Assembly (NCBI RefSeq): GCF_029867415.1
Contig: NC_081185.1
Coordinates: 71,707,553 to 71,771,552, forward strand
Length of the DNA: 64,000 nucleotides
Reading direction: 5' to 3'
Source of the DNA: Vicia villosa
Lineage: Eukaryota; Streptophyta; Magnoliopsida; Fabales; Fabaceae
Positions 1 to 10,839 of this stretch are shown one piece after another. Positions within the stretch are counted from its first letter, which is position 1. Every line of letters starts with the position of its first letter. Below the pieces are notes generated by a model. It did no database searches, was not told the origin of the DNA, and worked only from the letters and a program-made list of their open reading frames with translations. The position numbers were made by a program, and so were the translations under genes.

Positions 1-10
1 TTTTGTATCA

Positions 11-124
11 TTATGTTTGCAGCGGTTTTGGTGCTTTATCAGAAGTTGCTTTAAGACTTGAGCATTTCTGCATTTGTTCATCTTTGCGCATCAAGTTCTG
101 ATGGTACTTGTATTGAATCATCTT
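11..124 (-). CDS. Possible terminal exon of a host gene
   Basis: On the minus strand a splice-acceptor-like tract (GATTTCAG, complement of 125-132) is followed by 37 open codons and a TAA at 11-13. The peptide is lysine and glutamine rich (starts KMIQYKYHQN, ends KPLQT) and I do not recognise it. The rest of the gene would lie to the right, but the next sequence is AT-rich intron-like DNA and then a minisatellite, so no upstream exon can be linked. It could equally be a chance open stretch or a gene fragment. Confidence 0.25.
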   Translation of the reverse strand, partial: KMIQYKYHQNLMRKDEQMQKCSSLKATSDKAPKPLQT

Positions 125-235
125 CTGAAATCAAAAACATATAATTAGAGTACCACATTTGCTTATACAAAATTTATTTGCTTGTTATCATCAAAACACT
201 ACAAATATGATTAGAACCAAACTATGTTCTAACAA

Positions 236-659
236 ACTCAACTAAGTCTCGCTCGAGAGGCTCAACCCAGTCTCGCCAAGAAGACTTAACTATGTCTCGC
301 TTGAGGGACTCAACTAAGTCTCACCGGGAATACTAAACTAAGTCTCGTTCGAAGGACTCAATTACTAAGTTTCACCTGAGGGACTCAACTAAGTCTCGTT
401 AAAAAGACTCAACTAAGTCTTTCCCGAGGGACTCAACTAAGTGTCGCCTAAGGGAATCAACTAAGTCTCATAAAAAAGACTCAACTAAGCCTCACCTAAA
501 GGGCTCAACTATGTTTCGACAGAAAGACTCAACTAAGTCTTGCCTACAAGACTCATTAAGTTTAGTCTGAGGGACTCAACTATGTCTCGCATGGAGAAGT
601 CAACTAAGTCTCGTCAGAAAGACTCAACTAAGTCTCACATGAGGGACTTAAATAACAGT
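236..659. repeat. 24-bp minisatellite, left half
   Basis: About 18 degenerate copies of a 24-bp unit with core ACTCAACTAAGTCTCGCC followed by a variable GAGGG or AAAAG end. Because 24 is a multiple of three, short ORFs cross it and give 8-residue repeats (STKS core). I treat those as translated repeat, not as genes. The array stops exactly at the Ogre boundary and resumes at 28915, so the Ogre inserted into it. Confidence 0.9.
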
Positions 660-1201
660 TGTGGTGTCGTTTTTTTTACCTCCCCGTTTCACTTGGGAGG
701 ACGGCACGCTAGACCCTTCACGCGAAATTTGGAAGGAGAATGCGCCCGGGATGGGATGAATTTTGTTTCAGTTCTTCCTACGATATCACACGAACTTTCT
801 TATTTGTCCTACGAGTAGGAAAGGGAAAAAAAGATCTCAACTAAACCCTAGGAGTTTGCTAAGTGTGGGGATTTCACCTAGACTAGAAATTCTGGAGTTC
901 GGGGGGTCGGTTATACATAGGGAAGAGTTTAAGCACCCTACATATCCGTAGTACTCTACGGGAACCTTCTCTGTGTCATTGTGATTGTGTTTGTTGCTAA
1001 AGATTGGGAGAGTTTTTCCTTTGTGTTAGGAGAGAGAATGGAATTGATTTAAAAAGACAGACAGATAGACAAACTGACTATTTTTGGTATTTCATTAGCT
1101 CGCTGAGATTCCTTGTGAACCTCATGCCTACATATCCCTAGTGGAAGTCAGAGCTTAATGTAGTTCGGGGAACTACCCAGGGAAATTAATTATTTTTGGT
1201 G

Positions 1202-2855
1202 CCTTGCTTGAAGCTCAAGGTTGAAGCTTTGAATTAAATCTCTGTTTACAGTAAAGAGACATGAAGTCATCTTTATAGAGAAGTACTTCTACTATTCTAC
1301 CACAAACATTTAAAAGAGTGACAGAATAACTGAATTCATTTCATTAAGAGAGTGACCTTACTTGGTTGACTGCAAGTATGCTAGTATCTCTTAAATGAAA
1401 GAAAGATGCTCGTCCAAATTAGGGAAAGTTAATCACATGTCTGGTTACACTACCAGCTCATGCCTTTCAAAATCCTAAATGGGAGACTTGATTGAAATTA
1501 AAATGAAATGTAATGTTTGTTTGTTTGAATGTGGTAGAGTAGTAAAAATATCTCTCTATAGAGATAAGCTGTGTCTATCTACTGTATAAAAGATTTGACT
1601 TTAGCTGGCTTGAATGAGGCCCAAGCTTGAGGCTTTTGATTGATTTTATTGACTTATTGAAAGATAACTCTACTGGGGAGAAATTAAACTAAGGAGTTTT
1701 TGTGTTCTGTACAAAGCCCAGAATTGAGGCCGACTCTAGTTGGAGAGTGTTTATTTGATGGATTTTATTTGGTGTTCTGTACAAAGCCCATAATTGTGGC
1801 TGACTCTACTTAGTGAGACTCTATTTGTGTGCCTTGTACAAAGCCCAAGGTTGTGGCTAACTATTGAGGATAACTGAGTTTTTTAAGACTATGGATGACT
1901 CTATTTTGTGTGCCTTGTACAAAGCCCAAGGTTGTGGCTGACTCTTACTGAGGATGGTTATTAATTTGTGCCTTGTATGAAGCCCAAGGTTGTGGCTACT
2001 CTAGCTAAGGGTAATATTATTTTCTGCCTTGTACAAAGCCCAAGGTTGTGGAGGACTCTTAAAGAAACTGAGTATGGAAGATTCTATGGGGGAAAGATCC
2101 TTGAGATTAGGAATCTTTGACACATGGAAATATGGTTTATCTGTCTTGTACAAAGCCCAAGGTTGTGGCTAAAATTGAAAGACTCACTGGGGGAGTTTTA
2201 TTCTGCTAGAGGTTCTAACAAACTGATTTATTTTTATGTTTTTTGGAAGCTAACCCTTTCCAGGGATTTTGATTTAGCTGGAGAAATTGACTATTAAAAG
2301 ACTGAATTTTTATCATGTTTTTTGGAGGCTGACCCTTTCCAGGGGTTTTGACTCTTTTGGGGAATTTATCTTTTAAAGGAATAAATCTTTGGATTTTGAA
2401 GGAGTGATTTTGGAGGCTTACCCTTTCCAGGGGTTTTTATTGAAATGAAGGAATGATGTGGAGGCTAACCCTTTCCAGGGGTTTTGTGAAAAATGGCAGA
2501 AAGATTAACTAATGGAGACTTCTTGTTTTAAAGCCCAAGATTAAGGATGACACTGACTGAGGATAAGAAAACATGAATCCTAGACTCTGCTAAGGAAGAT
2601 TGATGAAGATAAGGGTGATAGAGACTGTCCATGTCTCTCATTCCAAAAAGTGTACTCAATATGAAATTGAGACAATCTTAGCTTGTTTAAAGTCTGGTTT
2701 AAAGAATGGAAGAAACTCACCAAGATAGGCTAAAAGGTAACTAAAGACCTGTTCCTATGTTTATGAGAAACCTGATGGGTCCTTGTATACAAGCTCAAGA
2801 GGAAGCTAGAAATGCTTTTAAGGAGCCTGTGGGTCCTTGTACAAAGCCCAAGAGG
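1202..2855 (-). repeat. Hairpin family A array, constant 9-nt loop (3' LTR)
   Basis: At least ten short inverted repeats share the + strand loop TACAAAGCC (or close variants) and differ in stem: CCTTG/CAAGG (1202-1220, 1832-1850, 1913-1931, 1971-1989, 2027-2045), GCTTG/CAAGC (1608-1626), TTCTG/CAGAA (1705-1723), TCTTG/CAAGA (2521-2539). Partial members lie near 2146, 2782 and 2833. The right arm is usually followed by TTGTGGC. Between 2240 and 2480 another motif, ACCCTTTCCAGGGGT, repeats four times and can also fold. Confidence 0.8.
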
Positions 2856-2944
2856 AGGCTAATCGAGGGTCATCGAGGGTCCTTGTTATAGCACAAGAGA
2901 AAGCTATGTGGTTTTGAACTTATTTTGGCTTTAAGCAAATGGGT

Positions 2945-3122
2945 AAGAGGTTTCACCGGGAATAATTCCTCTTTGGGTGGATGTGTCCTATTTTTGTTCT
3001 AAGGTTTTTGCCAAGATGTTTCACCGGGAATAATTCATCTTGGGGGTTTGAACTACAGATCTCTAATTAGGAAAGAGCCTTCACCGGGAAGACATTCTCA
3101 ATCCTAGGCCATATTCCTATAA

Positions 3123-3157
<35 letters not shown>

Positions 3158-3454
3158 TAAATTTCCTAAGGTTTACACTCAAACGTAGTTCTAAACAAAT
3201 ATATAAACAGTTCTATATTTGGCAGTAATTTAAATAAAGACTGTAAATTGAAAGCTTGTAAAGCCTAACTTGGATGGAGTGGAAGCCTTTGAAGAAGTAT
3301 GTACAAAGCCTCAACAACAATTTTTGTTGTTTTGATAACAGTTGAATATTTATGATAAACAGTTAAAGGTTTTTGAAAACAGAAGAAGTGAAGATGGACA
3401 AAGGTCACATAGGTATCTGAAGAGTTTCACTGGGAATAATGCCCTTCAAATACC
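2945..3454 (-). repeat. Hairpin family B array, loop TTTCACCGGGAATAATT (3' LTR)
   Basis: Four copies of a loop near TTTCACCGGGAATAATT, each enclosed by a different complementary pair: AAGAGG 2945-2950 with CCTCTT 2968-2973; CCAAGATG 3011-3018 with CATCTTGG 3036-3043; TAGGA and GAG (3068-3077) with CTC and TCCTA (3097-3106); GGTAT and TGAAG (3412-3422) with CTTCA and ATACC (3444-3454). The same array is at 26521-27022 in the other LTR. Confidence 0.8.
3121..3152. repeat. (TA)n microsatellite in 3' LTR
   Basis: A run of TA dinucleotides. The equivalent tract in the 5' LTR (26697-26722) is shorter, as expected for slippage since insertion. Confidence 0.9.
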
Positions 3455-4118
3455 AGAAGAATGTTTTGAAAACAGAAAGAAGATTTTGTAAATACAATTT
3501 TTGAAAACAAACTATGAAAAGAAAAAGGTGTTGGGTCTTACACTCTATTAGAGGCCCATTGAAAATGAATGACTGTTTATGAGAAACAATTGGAAAATGA
3601 TTGAAATGATATAAGGTTTTGTTGTTTGAAAACCTTAATCATTTGTTTAATCGGAGACTGAAAACAGTTTTGAATATTGACAAAAGTCAACTTAATTAAG
3701 GTAAAGATGAAATCTATACCTAATTAAGACCTGAAAAATGAAGATTTGGCTCTGATCAAAGTGTGTTGCTGAGTTGTTGCAACGATCCAGATAGCTTCAG
3801 TGATCCTCCTGGAAGGTGTTGAGATGCTTAACTTGGACTGAAAGTGCCCAGAACCTCTTGCTTGACCCCAACTGCAACAGCTCCAAGTGAGAGGTGAAGA
3901 TGATGATCCCCCACGTACAGAAGTGTTTCAGAGGTTTGGATCACCTCTAAATGACTCCCCTAAGGTGTTTGAATACTTAATTCCAAAGGAGGAGCTCTAG
4001 TTTGAAGAATCCGAGTCTTCTTGCCAAAGAACCTTTGAAAACCTTAAGTATGAAGAAAGAAGAGAGAAAGCAAGAATTCTATTGCTTTGGTGTGTTTTCT
4101 TAATGAGAAAGACCCCTC

Positions 4119-4126
4119 TATTTATA
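4119..4126 (-). promoter_or_regulatory. TATA box in Ogre 3' LTR
   Basis: Minus-strand TATAAATA in context CTATAAATAGAGGGG. It marks the U3/R boundary of the LTR; initiation would be near 4095. Most of the LTR, including the hairpin arrays, therefore lies downstream in the transcribed part. Not experimentally shown here. Confidence 0.6.
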
Positions 4127-5543
4127 GGCAAATGGTTCAGAGCAAATGAACATAGCAAGCTTGCTTAGTGAAGTGAGTTTGGTTTCTTAGCCATGAAGAA
4201 AATCTGAAAATATCCCAAATGCAATGATGCATTTTCGGGCTAGCTTCCCCAACCATTGATCTTGTATGATCTTAGGGAACATTTCTGATGCAGAGGAGAG
4301 TTCTAATTGGCTTAGAGCAAGATTCCTTGATGATTCACCATTTGCCATAAATTCAAAAATGCAATCATTACATAATCACATGTTTTGGTTTTGGAATATT
4401 CTCTTCAAATATTTGTGTAATGATGCAAATGATCTTCTCTTATCCTTGTAATGTTTCTGAGTTTGAGAGGTATCAATTAGTGTAAACACTTGCACAAAAT
4501 CGCCAATTTCAAACTTATGCATGACCTATAGTTTCACTTCAAATGCCTAACTTTGATCAATCATATCTCTTAGCTCAAAATGAATTTGGAGAAGGTTGAG
4601 CACAACTTGGAAAGCCCTTAATATGTACTTTGATTCATTAGTTTGGTGTTTGCCCAAATTCTTTAGGGAAATTAGTGAAAAAGTCCCATAAAGTTTGAAG
4701 AAAACTAGGGTTTTCTTGCATTTTTTGTGAAGGCAGCCACTTTGAAGCTCCATAACTCTTCAATGGTTGATTTTTAGCCAAAACGTTATATGTGTCAAAG
4801 TTGTTTATTGGATCAAAATCTACAACTTTCATGTTAGAAGTTTTTCTCAGTTTGTAGGTGAAATTTTGAGAAAATCCCTTCCAAAGTTTGGCAAAAATCA
4901 CTTGAAAACACTTAGAAAATTTTCTAAGTATGAAAAGTCAAACTTTTGACTTTTGATTCTTGATTGATTTTCTTGATTTTCCTTGATCAAATGACTTCAA
5001 ATATCATATATTGATGATTTAAAACTTCAAAAGTCATGGTTGACCAATATTTCCAAAAAGTCAAAGGTGATCCTGTGCAGTTGACTTTTTCAGATGAAGT
5101 GAATTCTTGGACTTTTGTGATGAATCAAAATCTCCTCTTCAAATGAGTGATGTGAATGGATTATATTGAGGTAATATGATCTCTTGAGTCATGCTTTGAG
5201 TTTTAGATCCATGTCTTGATTAAAAGTCAACTATCTTGGTGAATTAGGTCAAAAACCCTAATTGTCGACCAGATGAAATTGATGACTGTGGATCTTGGCT
5301 TGGAGTGTAATGCCCAATGGATATTGTCATATGAGCTATTTGAAGATGATTTATGCCTTTGAGTGATCCCCTGGAGTTTTCTAGGGTTTCCCAAATGTGA
5401 TCCCTGATTTTAGTCCTTGATGGGGCTCAAAACCCTAGACTGGGTATCAGATGAACAAGTGACTGCTCTGAGTATCTATTTTGTCTTTGATGAAAAGTCT
5501 AAAAGATATGGCATCTCAGGGGGTCAAAAATTAGGGTATGACA

Positions 5544-5567
5544 GATGCCCCTATTTAAGTTTCTTTC
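5544..5567 (-). other. Ogre polypurine tract
   Basis: The minus strand just upstream of the 3' LTR is purine-rich and ends in AAATAGGGGCATC directly before the LTR start TGTCATACCC. This is the plus-strand primer position. The nested copia element begins only 15 bp away. Confidence 0.75.
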
Positions 5568-5582
5568 ATCTGGAGGGAGAGA

Positions 5583-7033
5583 TGTGAAGGCAAGCCTCTA
5601 CAACATTGTGTTTTGATGAAGACAACTTTAAATCTCTCAAGATCATGTACATGTATCAAAAAGAAGGAAAAAGATGCATGAGTTTGTTCAATATTTTTTC
5701 ATCAAGTTTTAAGGTATATTAAACTTTTTATCATATATAATCTTAGTGCTCAAAATAATTTAATCATGCATAATTAAAACTTAAAACTTAGTAAAAGAAA
5801 TTCAACGTTAAAATTCAACGTTTTAATTTTTTGAAAAATATATTGCTACTTTTTTTTTTTTACTCTTAAAAATTATATATATTTTTTTCAATAGATTGTG
5901 AGAACTTTTTTTCATATCTTTGTGAGACAATATATTAGATGTTTAATGCAATCAATTAGCATGGATTCAAATTTCAAATATGTTGTTTTTCAGTAAGCCA
6001 ACCGATTGGCTTTGTGGATCTATCAATTGATCTTTTCCATTTCTTTTTTGGTACATACTGAAACAAATAATTTTTTTTTTTAATATACACATTTTCATCT
6101 AGTCGTTTTACTTTAGGAACGTTACGTTATTTATCTAAGCCAATTAATTTGCTTTATGAACCAATGGATTGATACCGTTTAGTTTTTGAAATAAAAAATA
6201 TATTCCTGAAACAATGTCTCGTTTTAAATAAAATCTTTTTACAATTTATCTTCATATTATGTTATGAGTTTCTTTCAATAATATTTATCAACCATTGCCT
6301 TTTTTACGTAGAGTTTTCTTTACTCTATAAAATCATTTTCAAATTCATTTTAGATTTAACCTCTTTCAATAAATTAAATAAAAACTCTCTGCATATTTTT
6401 TACCAAATACAAATTTCATCAAGTGATACTTTTGATTCATTTTTTTTTCTTATCATATTCATAAAGTATCTTGAGCACTTAAGAGAGTATATTGTTCTTG
6501 AGTTTCATATTTGAAAGAGAAGAAATCCTTCATAGGATTTATATACTACAAATTTATTTATTCAAAAATTCTTGTTTGTATCACATCTTATTTTTCCAGG
6601 ATTGTTGGAATTAAGATTGTGTGAAGTGTATTCCTTGTTTTCAGGATTGTTGGAAACAAGAAGTTGAAAGTGAGAGGATTGTTTTCATTTCAACTTGATA
6701 AATCCAAGAGGATTGTTCTTGGTGGTTTGGGTGTTAGAAGATTGTAGGATAAGTCTTGGGATTAGGCTTGTACAAATATCTAACAATAGTGAAATCTCTT
6801 TCGTGTTGAAAGGGGACTGGAGTACTCTCGGATTGTGAGGGGAACCAGTATACATCATTGTGTTCTTTACTTTTCCGCAATTTACCGCTTTCATCACTAT
6901 TATCAAGAAAAGAAAAGAACCATTCAAAAACCTTCAAACACTTAACCAAAAATAAGTACAAGTATTCTAAAAACCGGATAAATCTTTGAAAACCTAATTC
7001 ACCCCCCCTCTTAGGCGCACTCTTAAACTTACA
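5583..7033 (+). repeat. Copia 5' LTR
   Basis: 1451 bp, TG...CA ends, virtually identical to 9385-10834. AT-rich. The short minus-strand ORFs in both LTRs are shadows. Confidence 0.95.
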
Positions 7034-7035
7034 AT

Positions 7036-7047
7036 TGGCATCAGAGC
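7036..7047 (+). other. Primer binding site, initiator Met tRNA type
   Basis: TGGCATCAGAGC two bases after the 5' LTR. It differs at one position from the usual plant tRNA-iMet-complementary site. Confidence 0.8.
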
Positions 7048-7080
7048 AAGTTATAGGTAACTTGTTCCTAAAGATCCAGA

Positions 7081-8784
7081 ATGGCTTCCGCAAATCAAAG
7101 ACCGGTTTTCAAAGATGGTGGTTCTAACAACAAGCCTCCATTGTTTTGTGGTGAATATTTTGACTTTTGGAAAATTCAAATGAAGGCTCATCTAGAAGCA
7201 CAAGGAGAAGAAGTTTGGGAGGCTGTCCTACAAGGTCCTCATGTTCCTACAACGGTCGTTAATGGTGTTGGATCGGAGAAACCTAAAGCGTCATGGGATG
7301 ATAATGATAGAAAAAGGGTTCTCGCTGGCAAAAAGGCGGTCAGTCTTCTTCATGGTGCTCTTAGTATGGATGAATTTTTCCGAGTATCAGCATGTACAAC
7401 AGCAAAGGAAATATGGGATACTCTTGTAGAAACTCACGAAGGTACCACCGAAGTTAAAAGATCAAGATTGAATACCCTAAGCCAAGAATACGAATTGTTT
7501 AGAATGAAGCCCAGAGAAACTATTCTCGAATTGCAAAAACGATTCGTTCATTTGACAAATCACTTGAAGGCACTCGGTAAGACTCTCCCTACCGAAGAAC
7601 TAAATCTAAAGGTGCTTAGATCTTTAACAAGAGAATGGCAACCGAAAGTAACGGCGATATCCGAGAAAAAGAATCTATCAAAGATGACTTCTGCAACCTT
7701 GTTCGGTAAACTTCAAGAATATGAAACAGAACTCGGAAGACTTGAAACGCATGAAATTCAAATGAAAGATTCAAAAGATATTGCCTTGAAGACAAGAGTC
7801 AAACATCATGATAGCAATCAAGAGGATGAATCCACTAGTGAAGAAGATGATGAGTTTATCAAAAAATTTGAAAAGTTTCTAAGAAAAGAAAAGAAAAAGG
7901 AGATCATTAAAGAAGAAGCACCAACAAGGAAGATTAAATGCTTTGAATGTGGAGAAAGAGGACATGTCAAAAGTGAATGCCCTAAACTTGAAAAGAAGAA
8001 CAAATACTTCAAGAAAAATAAGGATAAAAAATCAAAGAAAGCATATGTAGCATGGGATGACAATGAAATAAGTTCATCTTCAGATGAAGAACATGTGAAT
8101 CTTGCATTGGTAGCAACACACCATTCCGATGATGAAGACAATGAGGTTAGTAATGAATTTTCTCTTTTTGATAATGATGTTCAAAATGCAATAAATGAAT
8201 TGTTAAATGAGTGCAAAATTCTCTATAAAACTATCTCATCTCAAAAGAAAATAATATCATCTTTAGAAGAGAAGGTTAAGATAATTGGAGAAGAACAAAA
8301 AGATAACAAAGAAAAAATGATTAGTGTTCAAGAAGATAGTGTTGCATGCAAGAATTGTGAATCACTTTCTTTTCAAATTGTTCAATTAAAGAGAGTCCTT
8401 GAAAGGTATGAAAAAGGACAAATTGGGTTGGAAGGTGTCCTTAGGCAACAAAGATTCCCTAATGATAAAAGTGGTCTTGGATATGCAAAGTCTAAACCAA
8501 GTACTAGTAAAACTATCTTTGTGAAGGCAAGTGAACAATTCAACAAATTGGATAAGGCACAAAAGGTTCATCATCATCCTAAAAGGTTTCCTAAAAAGAA
8601 ACCATATGTTCCTAGATATAAAAGCAACTTTGAACCTACTTGTTTTTATTGTGGTATTATTGGTCACACACCCAATGCTTGTTATGTAAGGAACTTTAGT
8701 GTTCCTAGTGGACATTATGTATGGGTAAAGAAAGGAACTAACTATGATGGACCCAAAGCACATTGGGTACCAAATCAAACATAA
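7081..8784 (+). CDS. Copia Gag (nucleocapsid/capsid) protein, 567 aa
   Basis: Complete ATG-to-stop ORF. It would form the particle that packages element RNA. The N-terminus has the DUF4219-type short motif (about 20-45, with FDFWKIQMKAHL) and then a UBN2-type capsid domain (about 50-210). A CX2CX4HX4C zinc knuckle is at 287-300 (CFECGERGHVKSEC) and a second one at 521-534 (CFYCGIIGHTPNAC). Between them lie acidic serine/aspartate-rich stretches and a predicted coiled coil (about 375-450). The ORF starts 47 bp after the LTR and is uninterrupted, in contrast to the lost pol region, so Gag may still be expressed. A gag-only element of this kind would depend on related autonomous elements for reverse transcription and integration. 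The family call is firm, the function of this copy is inferred. Confidence 0.92.
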   Translation: MASANQRPVFKDGGSNNKPPLFCGEYFDFWKIQMKAHLEAQGEEVWEAVLQGPHVPTTVVNGVGSEKPKASWDDNDRKRVLAGKKAVSLLHGALSMDEFFRVSACTTAKEIWDTLVETHEGTTEVKRSRLNTLSQEYELFRMKPRETILELQKRFVHLTNHLKALGKTLPTEELNLKVLRSLTREWQPKVTAISEKKNLSKMTSATLFGKLQEYETELGRLETHEIQMKDSKDIALKTRVKHHDSNQEDESTSEEDDEFIKKFEKFLRKEKKKEIIKEEAPTRKIKCFECGERGHVKSECPKLEKKNKYFKKNKDKKSKKAYVAWDDNEISSSSDEEHVNLALVATHHSDDEDNEVSNEFSLFDNDVQNAINELLNECKILYKTISSQKKIISSLEEKVKIIGEEQKDNKEKMISVQEDSVACKNCESLSFQIVQLKRVLERYEKGQIGLEGVLRQQRFPNDKSGLGYAKSKPSTSKTIFVKASEQFNKLDKAQKVHHHPKRFPKKKPYVPRYKSNFEPTCFYCGIIGHTPNACYVRNFSVPSGHYVWVKKGTNYDGPKAHWVPNQT

Positions 8785-9115
8785 TTTGTTTTGTAGGTTT
8801 GCTTGAGGACCACTTAAAATCCATGGTGTTTTTGACAAGTGGTGGTTCTAAGCATTTGATGGAAGACTTAAACTAACTTTCAAATCTAGTTCTAAAAGTC
8901 CAAGGGTTATTTCATATGAGGAATACCTTAAAGGAAGAATTCTTGGCATTGTCAAAGTTGAAGTACTAACTTTCATATCCATTGAGGATATACTTTATGT
9001 TGAAGGACTAAAGCAAAATCTTCTAAAGCAAAAGTCAACTTTGTGACAAAAGCTTCAAAATAATATTCACCAAAGATGAATGTTTGATGAAGTCACTCAT
9101 GAGGTAAAACTCATA
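8785..9115 (+). pseudogene. Decayed copia protease / pre-integrase remnant
   Basis: Directly after gag, frame-shifted translations show a retropepsin-like active-site stretch (around 8838-8870; a one-base insertion breaks the Asp-Ser-Gly reading) and then a pre-integrase-type segment, EDILYVEG near 8981 and QLCDKSFKIIFTKDE near 9035. No integrase, RT or RNase H follows. A large internal deletion therefore removed most of pol and left both ends of the element. Confidence 0.7.
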
Positions 9116-9185
9116 GGTAAAGAATTAATTGTGTTCATATTTTATTTTCAATAATTTATATTTTTCCCATCCTTTTTGATAATGA

Positions 9186-9384
9186 CAAAGGGGGAGAAGA
9201 TATTTGTGTATATGTGTATGCTTGCTTGTCTCTAACATTTGCAGCCACAAAAAAAAGTCAAATTCTTTATAAATCAAGGGAAAGCTTTGATCAAGGGGGA
9301 GTTATCAAAGTTAGGGGGAGCATTCACATAAGAACATTAAACACTTCAAATTTCAAAGGTTGTCATCATCAAAAAGGGGGAGAA
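9186..9384 (+). repeat. Four PPT-like GGGGGAG motifs before copia 3' LTR
   Basis: AAAGGGGGAGAA at about 9188, CAAGGGGGAG at about 9292, TTAGGGGGAG at 9311-9320 and AAAAAGGGGGAGAA at 9371-9384. The last one abuts the LTR and is the functional PPT candidate. Repeated polypurine tracts in this position are a known Sirevirus hallmark. Confidence 0.8.
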
Positions 9385-10834
9385 TGTGAAGGCAAGCCTC
9401 TACAACATTGTGTTTTGATGAAGACAACTTTAAATCTCTCAAGATCATGTACATGTATCAAAAAGAAGGAAAAAGATGCATGAGTTTGTTCAATATTTTT
9501 TCATCAAGTTTTAAGGTATATTAAACTTTTTATCATATATAATCTTAGTGCTCAAAATAATTTAATCATGCATAATTAAAACTTAAAACTTAGTAAAAGA
9601 AATTCAACGTTAAAATTCAACGTTTTAATTTTTTGAAAAATATATTGCTACTTTTTTTTTTTTACTCTTAAAAATTATATATATTTTTTTCAATAGATTG
9701 TGAGAACTTTTTTTCATATCTTTGTGAGACAATATATTAGATGTTTAATGCAATCAATTAGCATGGATTCAAATTTCAAATATGTTGTTTTTCAGTAAGC
9801 CAACCGATTGGCTTTGTGGATCTATCAATTGATCTTTTCCATTTCTTTTTTGGTACATACTGAAACAAATAATTTTTTTTTTTAATATACACATTTTCAT
9901 CTAGTCGTTTTACTTTAGGAACGTTACGTTATTTATCTAAGCCAATTAATTTGCTTTATGAACCAATGGATTGATACCGTTTAGTTTTTGAAATAAAAAA
10001 TATATTCCTGAAACAATGTCTCGTTTTAAATAAAATCTTTTTACAATTTATCTTCATATTATGTTATGAGTTTCTTTCAATAATATTTATCAACCATTGC
10101 CTTTTTTACGTAGAGTTTTCTTTACTCTATAAAATCATTTTCAAATTCATTTTAGATTTAACCTCTTTCAATAAATTAAATAAAAACTCTCTGCATATTT
10201 TTTACCAAATACAAATTTCATCAAGTGATACTTTTGATTCATTTTTTTTCATATCATATTCATAAAGTATCTTGAGCACTTAAGAGAGTATATTGTTCTT
10301 GAGTTTCATATTTGAAAGAGAAGAAATCCTTCATAGGATTTATATACTACAAATTTATTTATTCAAAAATTCTTGTTTGTATCACATCTTATTTTTCCAG
10401 GATTGTTGGAATTAAGATTGTGTGAAGTGTATTCCTTGTTTTCAGGATTGTTGGAAACAAGAAGTTGAAAGTGAGAGGATTGTTTTCATTTCAACTTGAT
10501 AAATCCAAGAGGATTGTTCTTGGTGGTTTGGGTGTTAGAAGATTGTAGGATAAGTCTTGGGATTAGGCTTGTACAAATATCTAACAATAGTGAAATCTCT
10601 TTCGTGTTGAAAGGGGACTGGAGTACTCTCGGATTGTGAGGGGAACCAGTATACATCATTGTGTTCTTTACTTTTCCGCAATTTACCGCTTTCATCACTA
10701 TTATCAAGAAAAGAAAAGAACCATTCAAAAACCTTCAAACACTTAACCAAAAATAAGTACAAGTATTCTAAAAACCGGATAAATCTTTGAAAACCTAATT
10801 CACCCCCCCTCTTAGGCGCACTCTTAAACTTACA
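9385..10834 (+). repeat. Copia 3' LTR
   Basis: 1450 bp, essentially identical to 5583-7033, followed by the AGAGA target duplication. Confidence 0.95.
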
Positions 10835-10839
10835 AGAGA

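Larger units (their letters stand above)
660..5543 (-). repeat. Ogre 3' LTR (4884 bp)
   Basis: Near-identical along its length to 24237-28914. On the minus strand it begins TGTCATACCC and ends with CCACA. It contains a (TA)n tract at 3121-3152, a TATA box at 4119-4126 (-) and hairpin arrays described separately. It is 206 bp longer than the 5' LTR because the 5' copy suffered two internal deletions. No gene is apparent; short ORFs such as 4266-4451 are antisense and reappear in the other LTR only because the LTRs are copies. Confidence 0.95.
5583..10834 (+). mobile_element. Gag-only (non-autonomous) Sirevirus-like Ty1/copia element
   Basis: A 5252-bp element with 1451- and 1450-bp LTRs that start TGTGAAGG and end CTTACA, flanked by a perfect 5-bp duplication AGAGA (5578-5582 and 10835-10839). 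It has a PBS, a full gag ORF, a short decayed protease/pre-integrase stretch, and four PPT-like motifs; integrase, reverse transcriptase and RNase H are missing. The LTRs differ only by a T-run indel and a change near 6450/10247, so insertion was recent, and later than the Ogre it disrupts. Two zinc knuckles in Gag, a long charged Gag tail and multiple GGGGGAG tracts fit Sireviruses (established family traits). Confidence 0.92.

Noticed and set aside
540..818. 92-aa ORF with STKS repeats
   Set aside because: It is the translated 24-bp minisatellite running into the Ogre LTR edge.
4266..4451. 61-aa ORF present in both Ogre LTRs (also 27834-28019)
   Set aside because: Antisense to the element; the duplication reflects LTR identity, not conservation.
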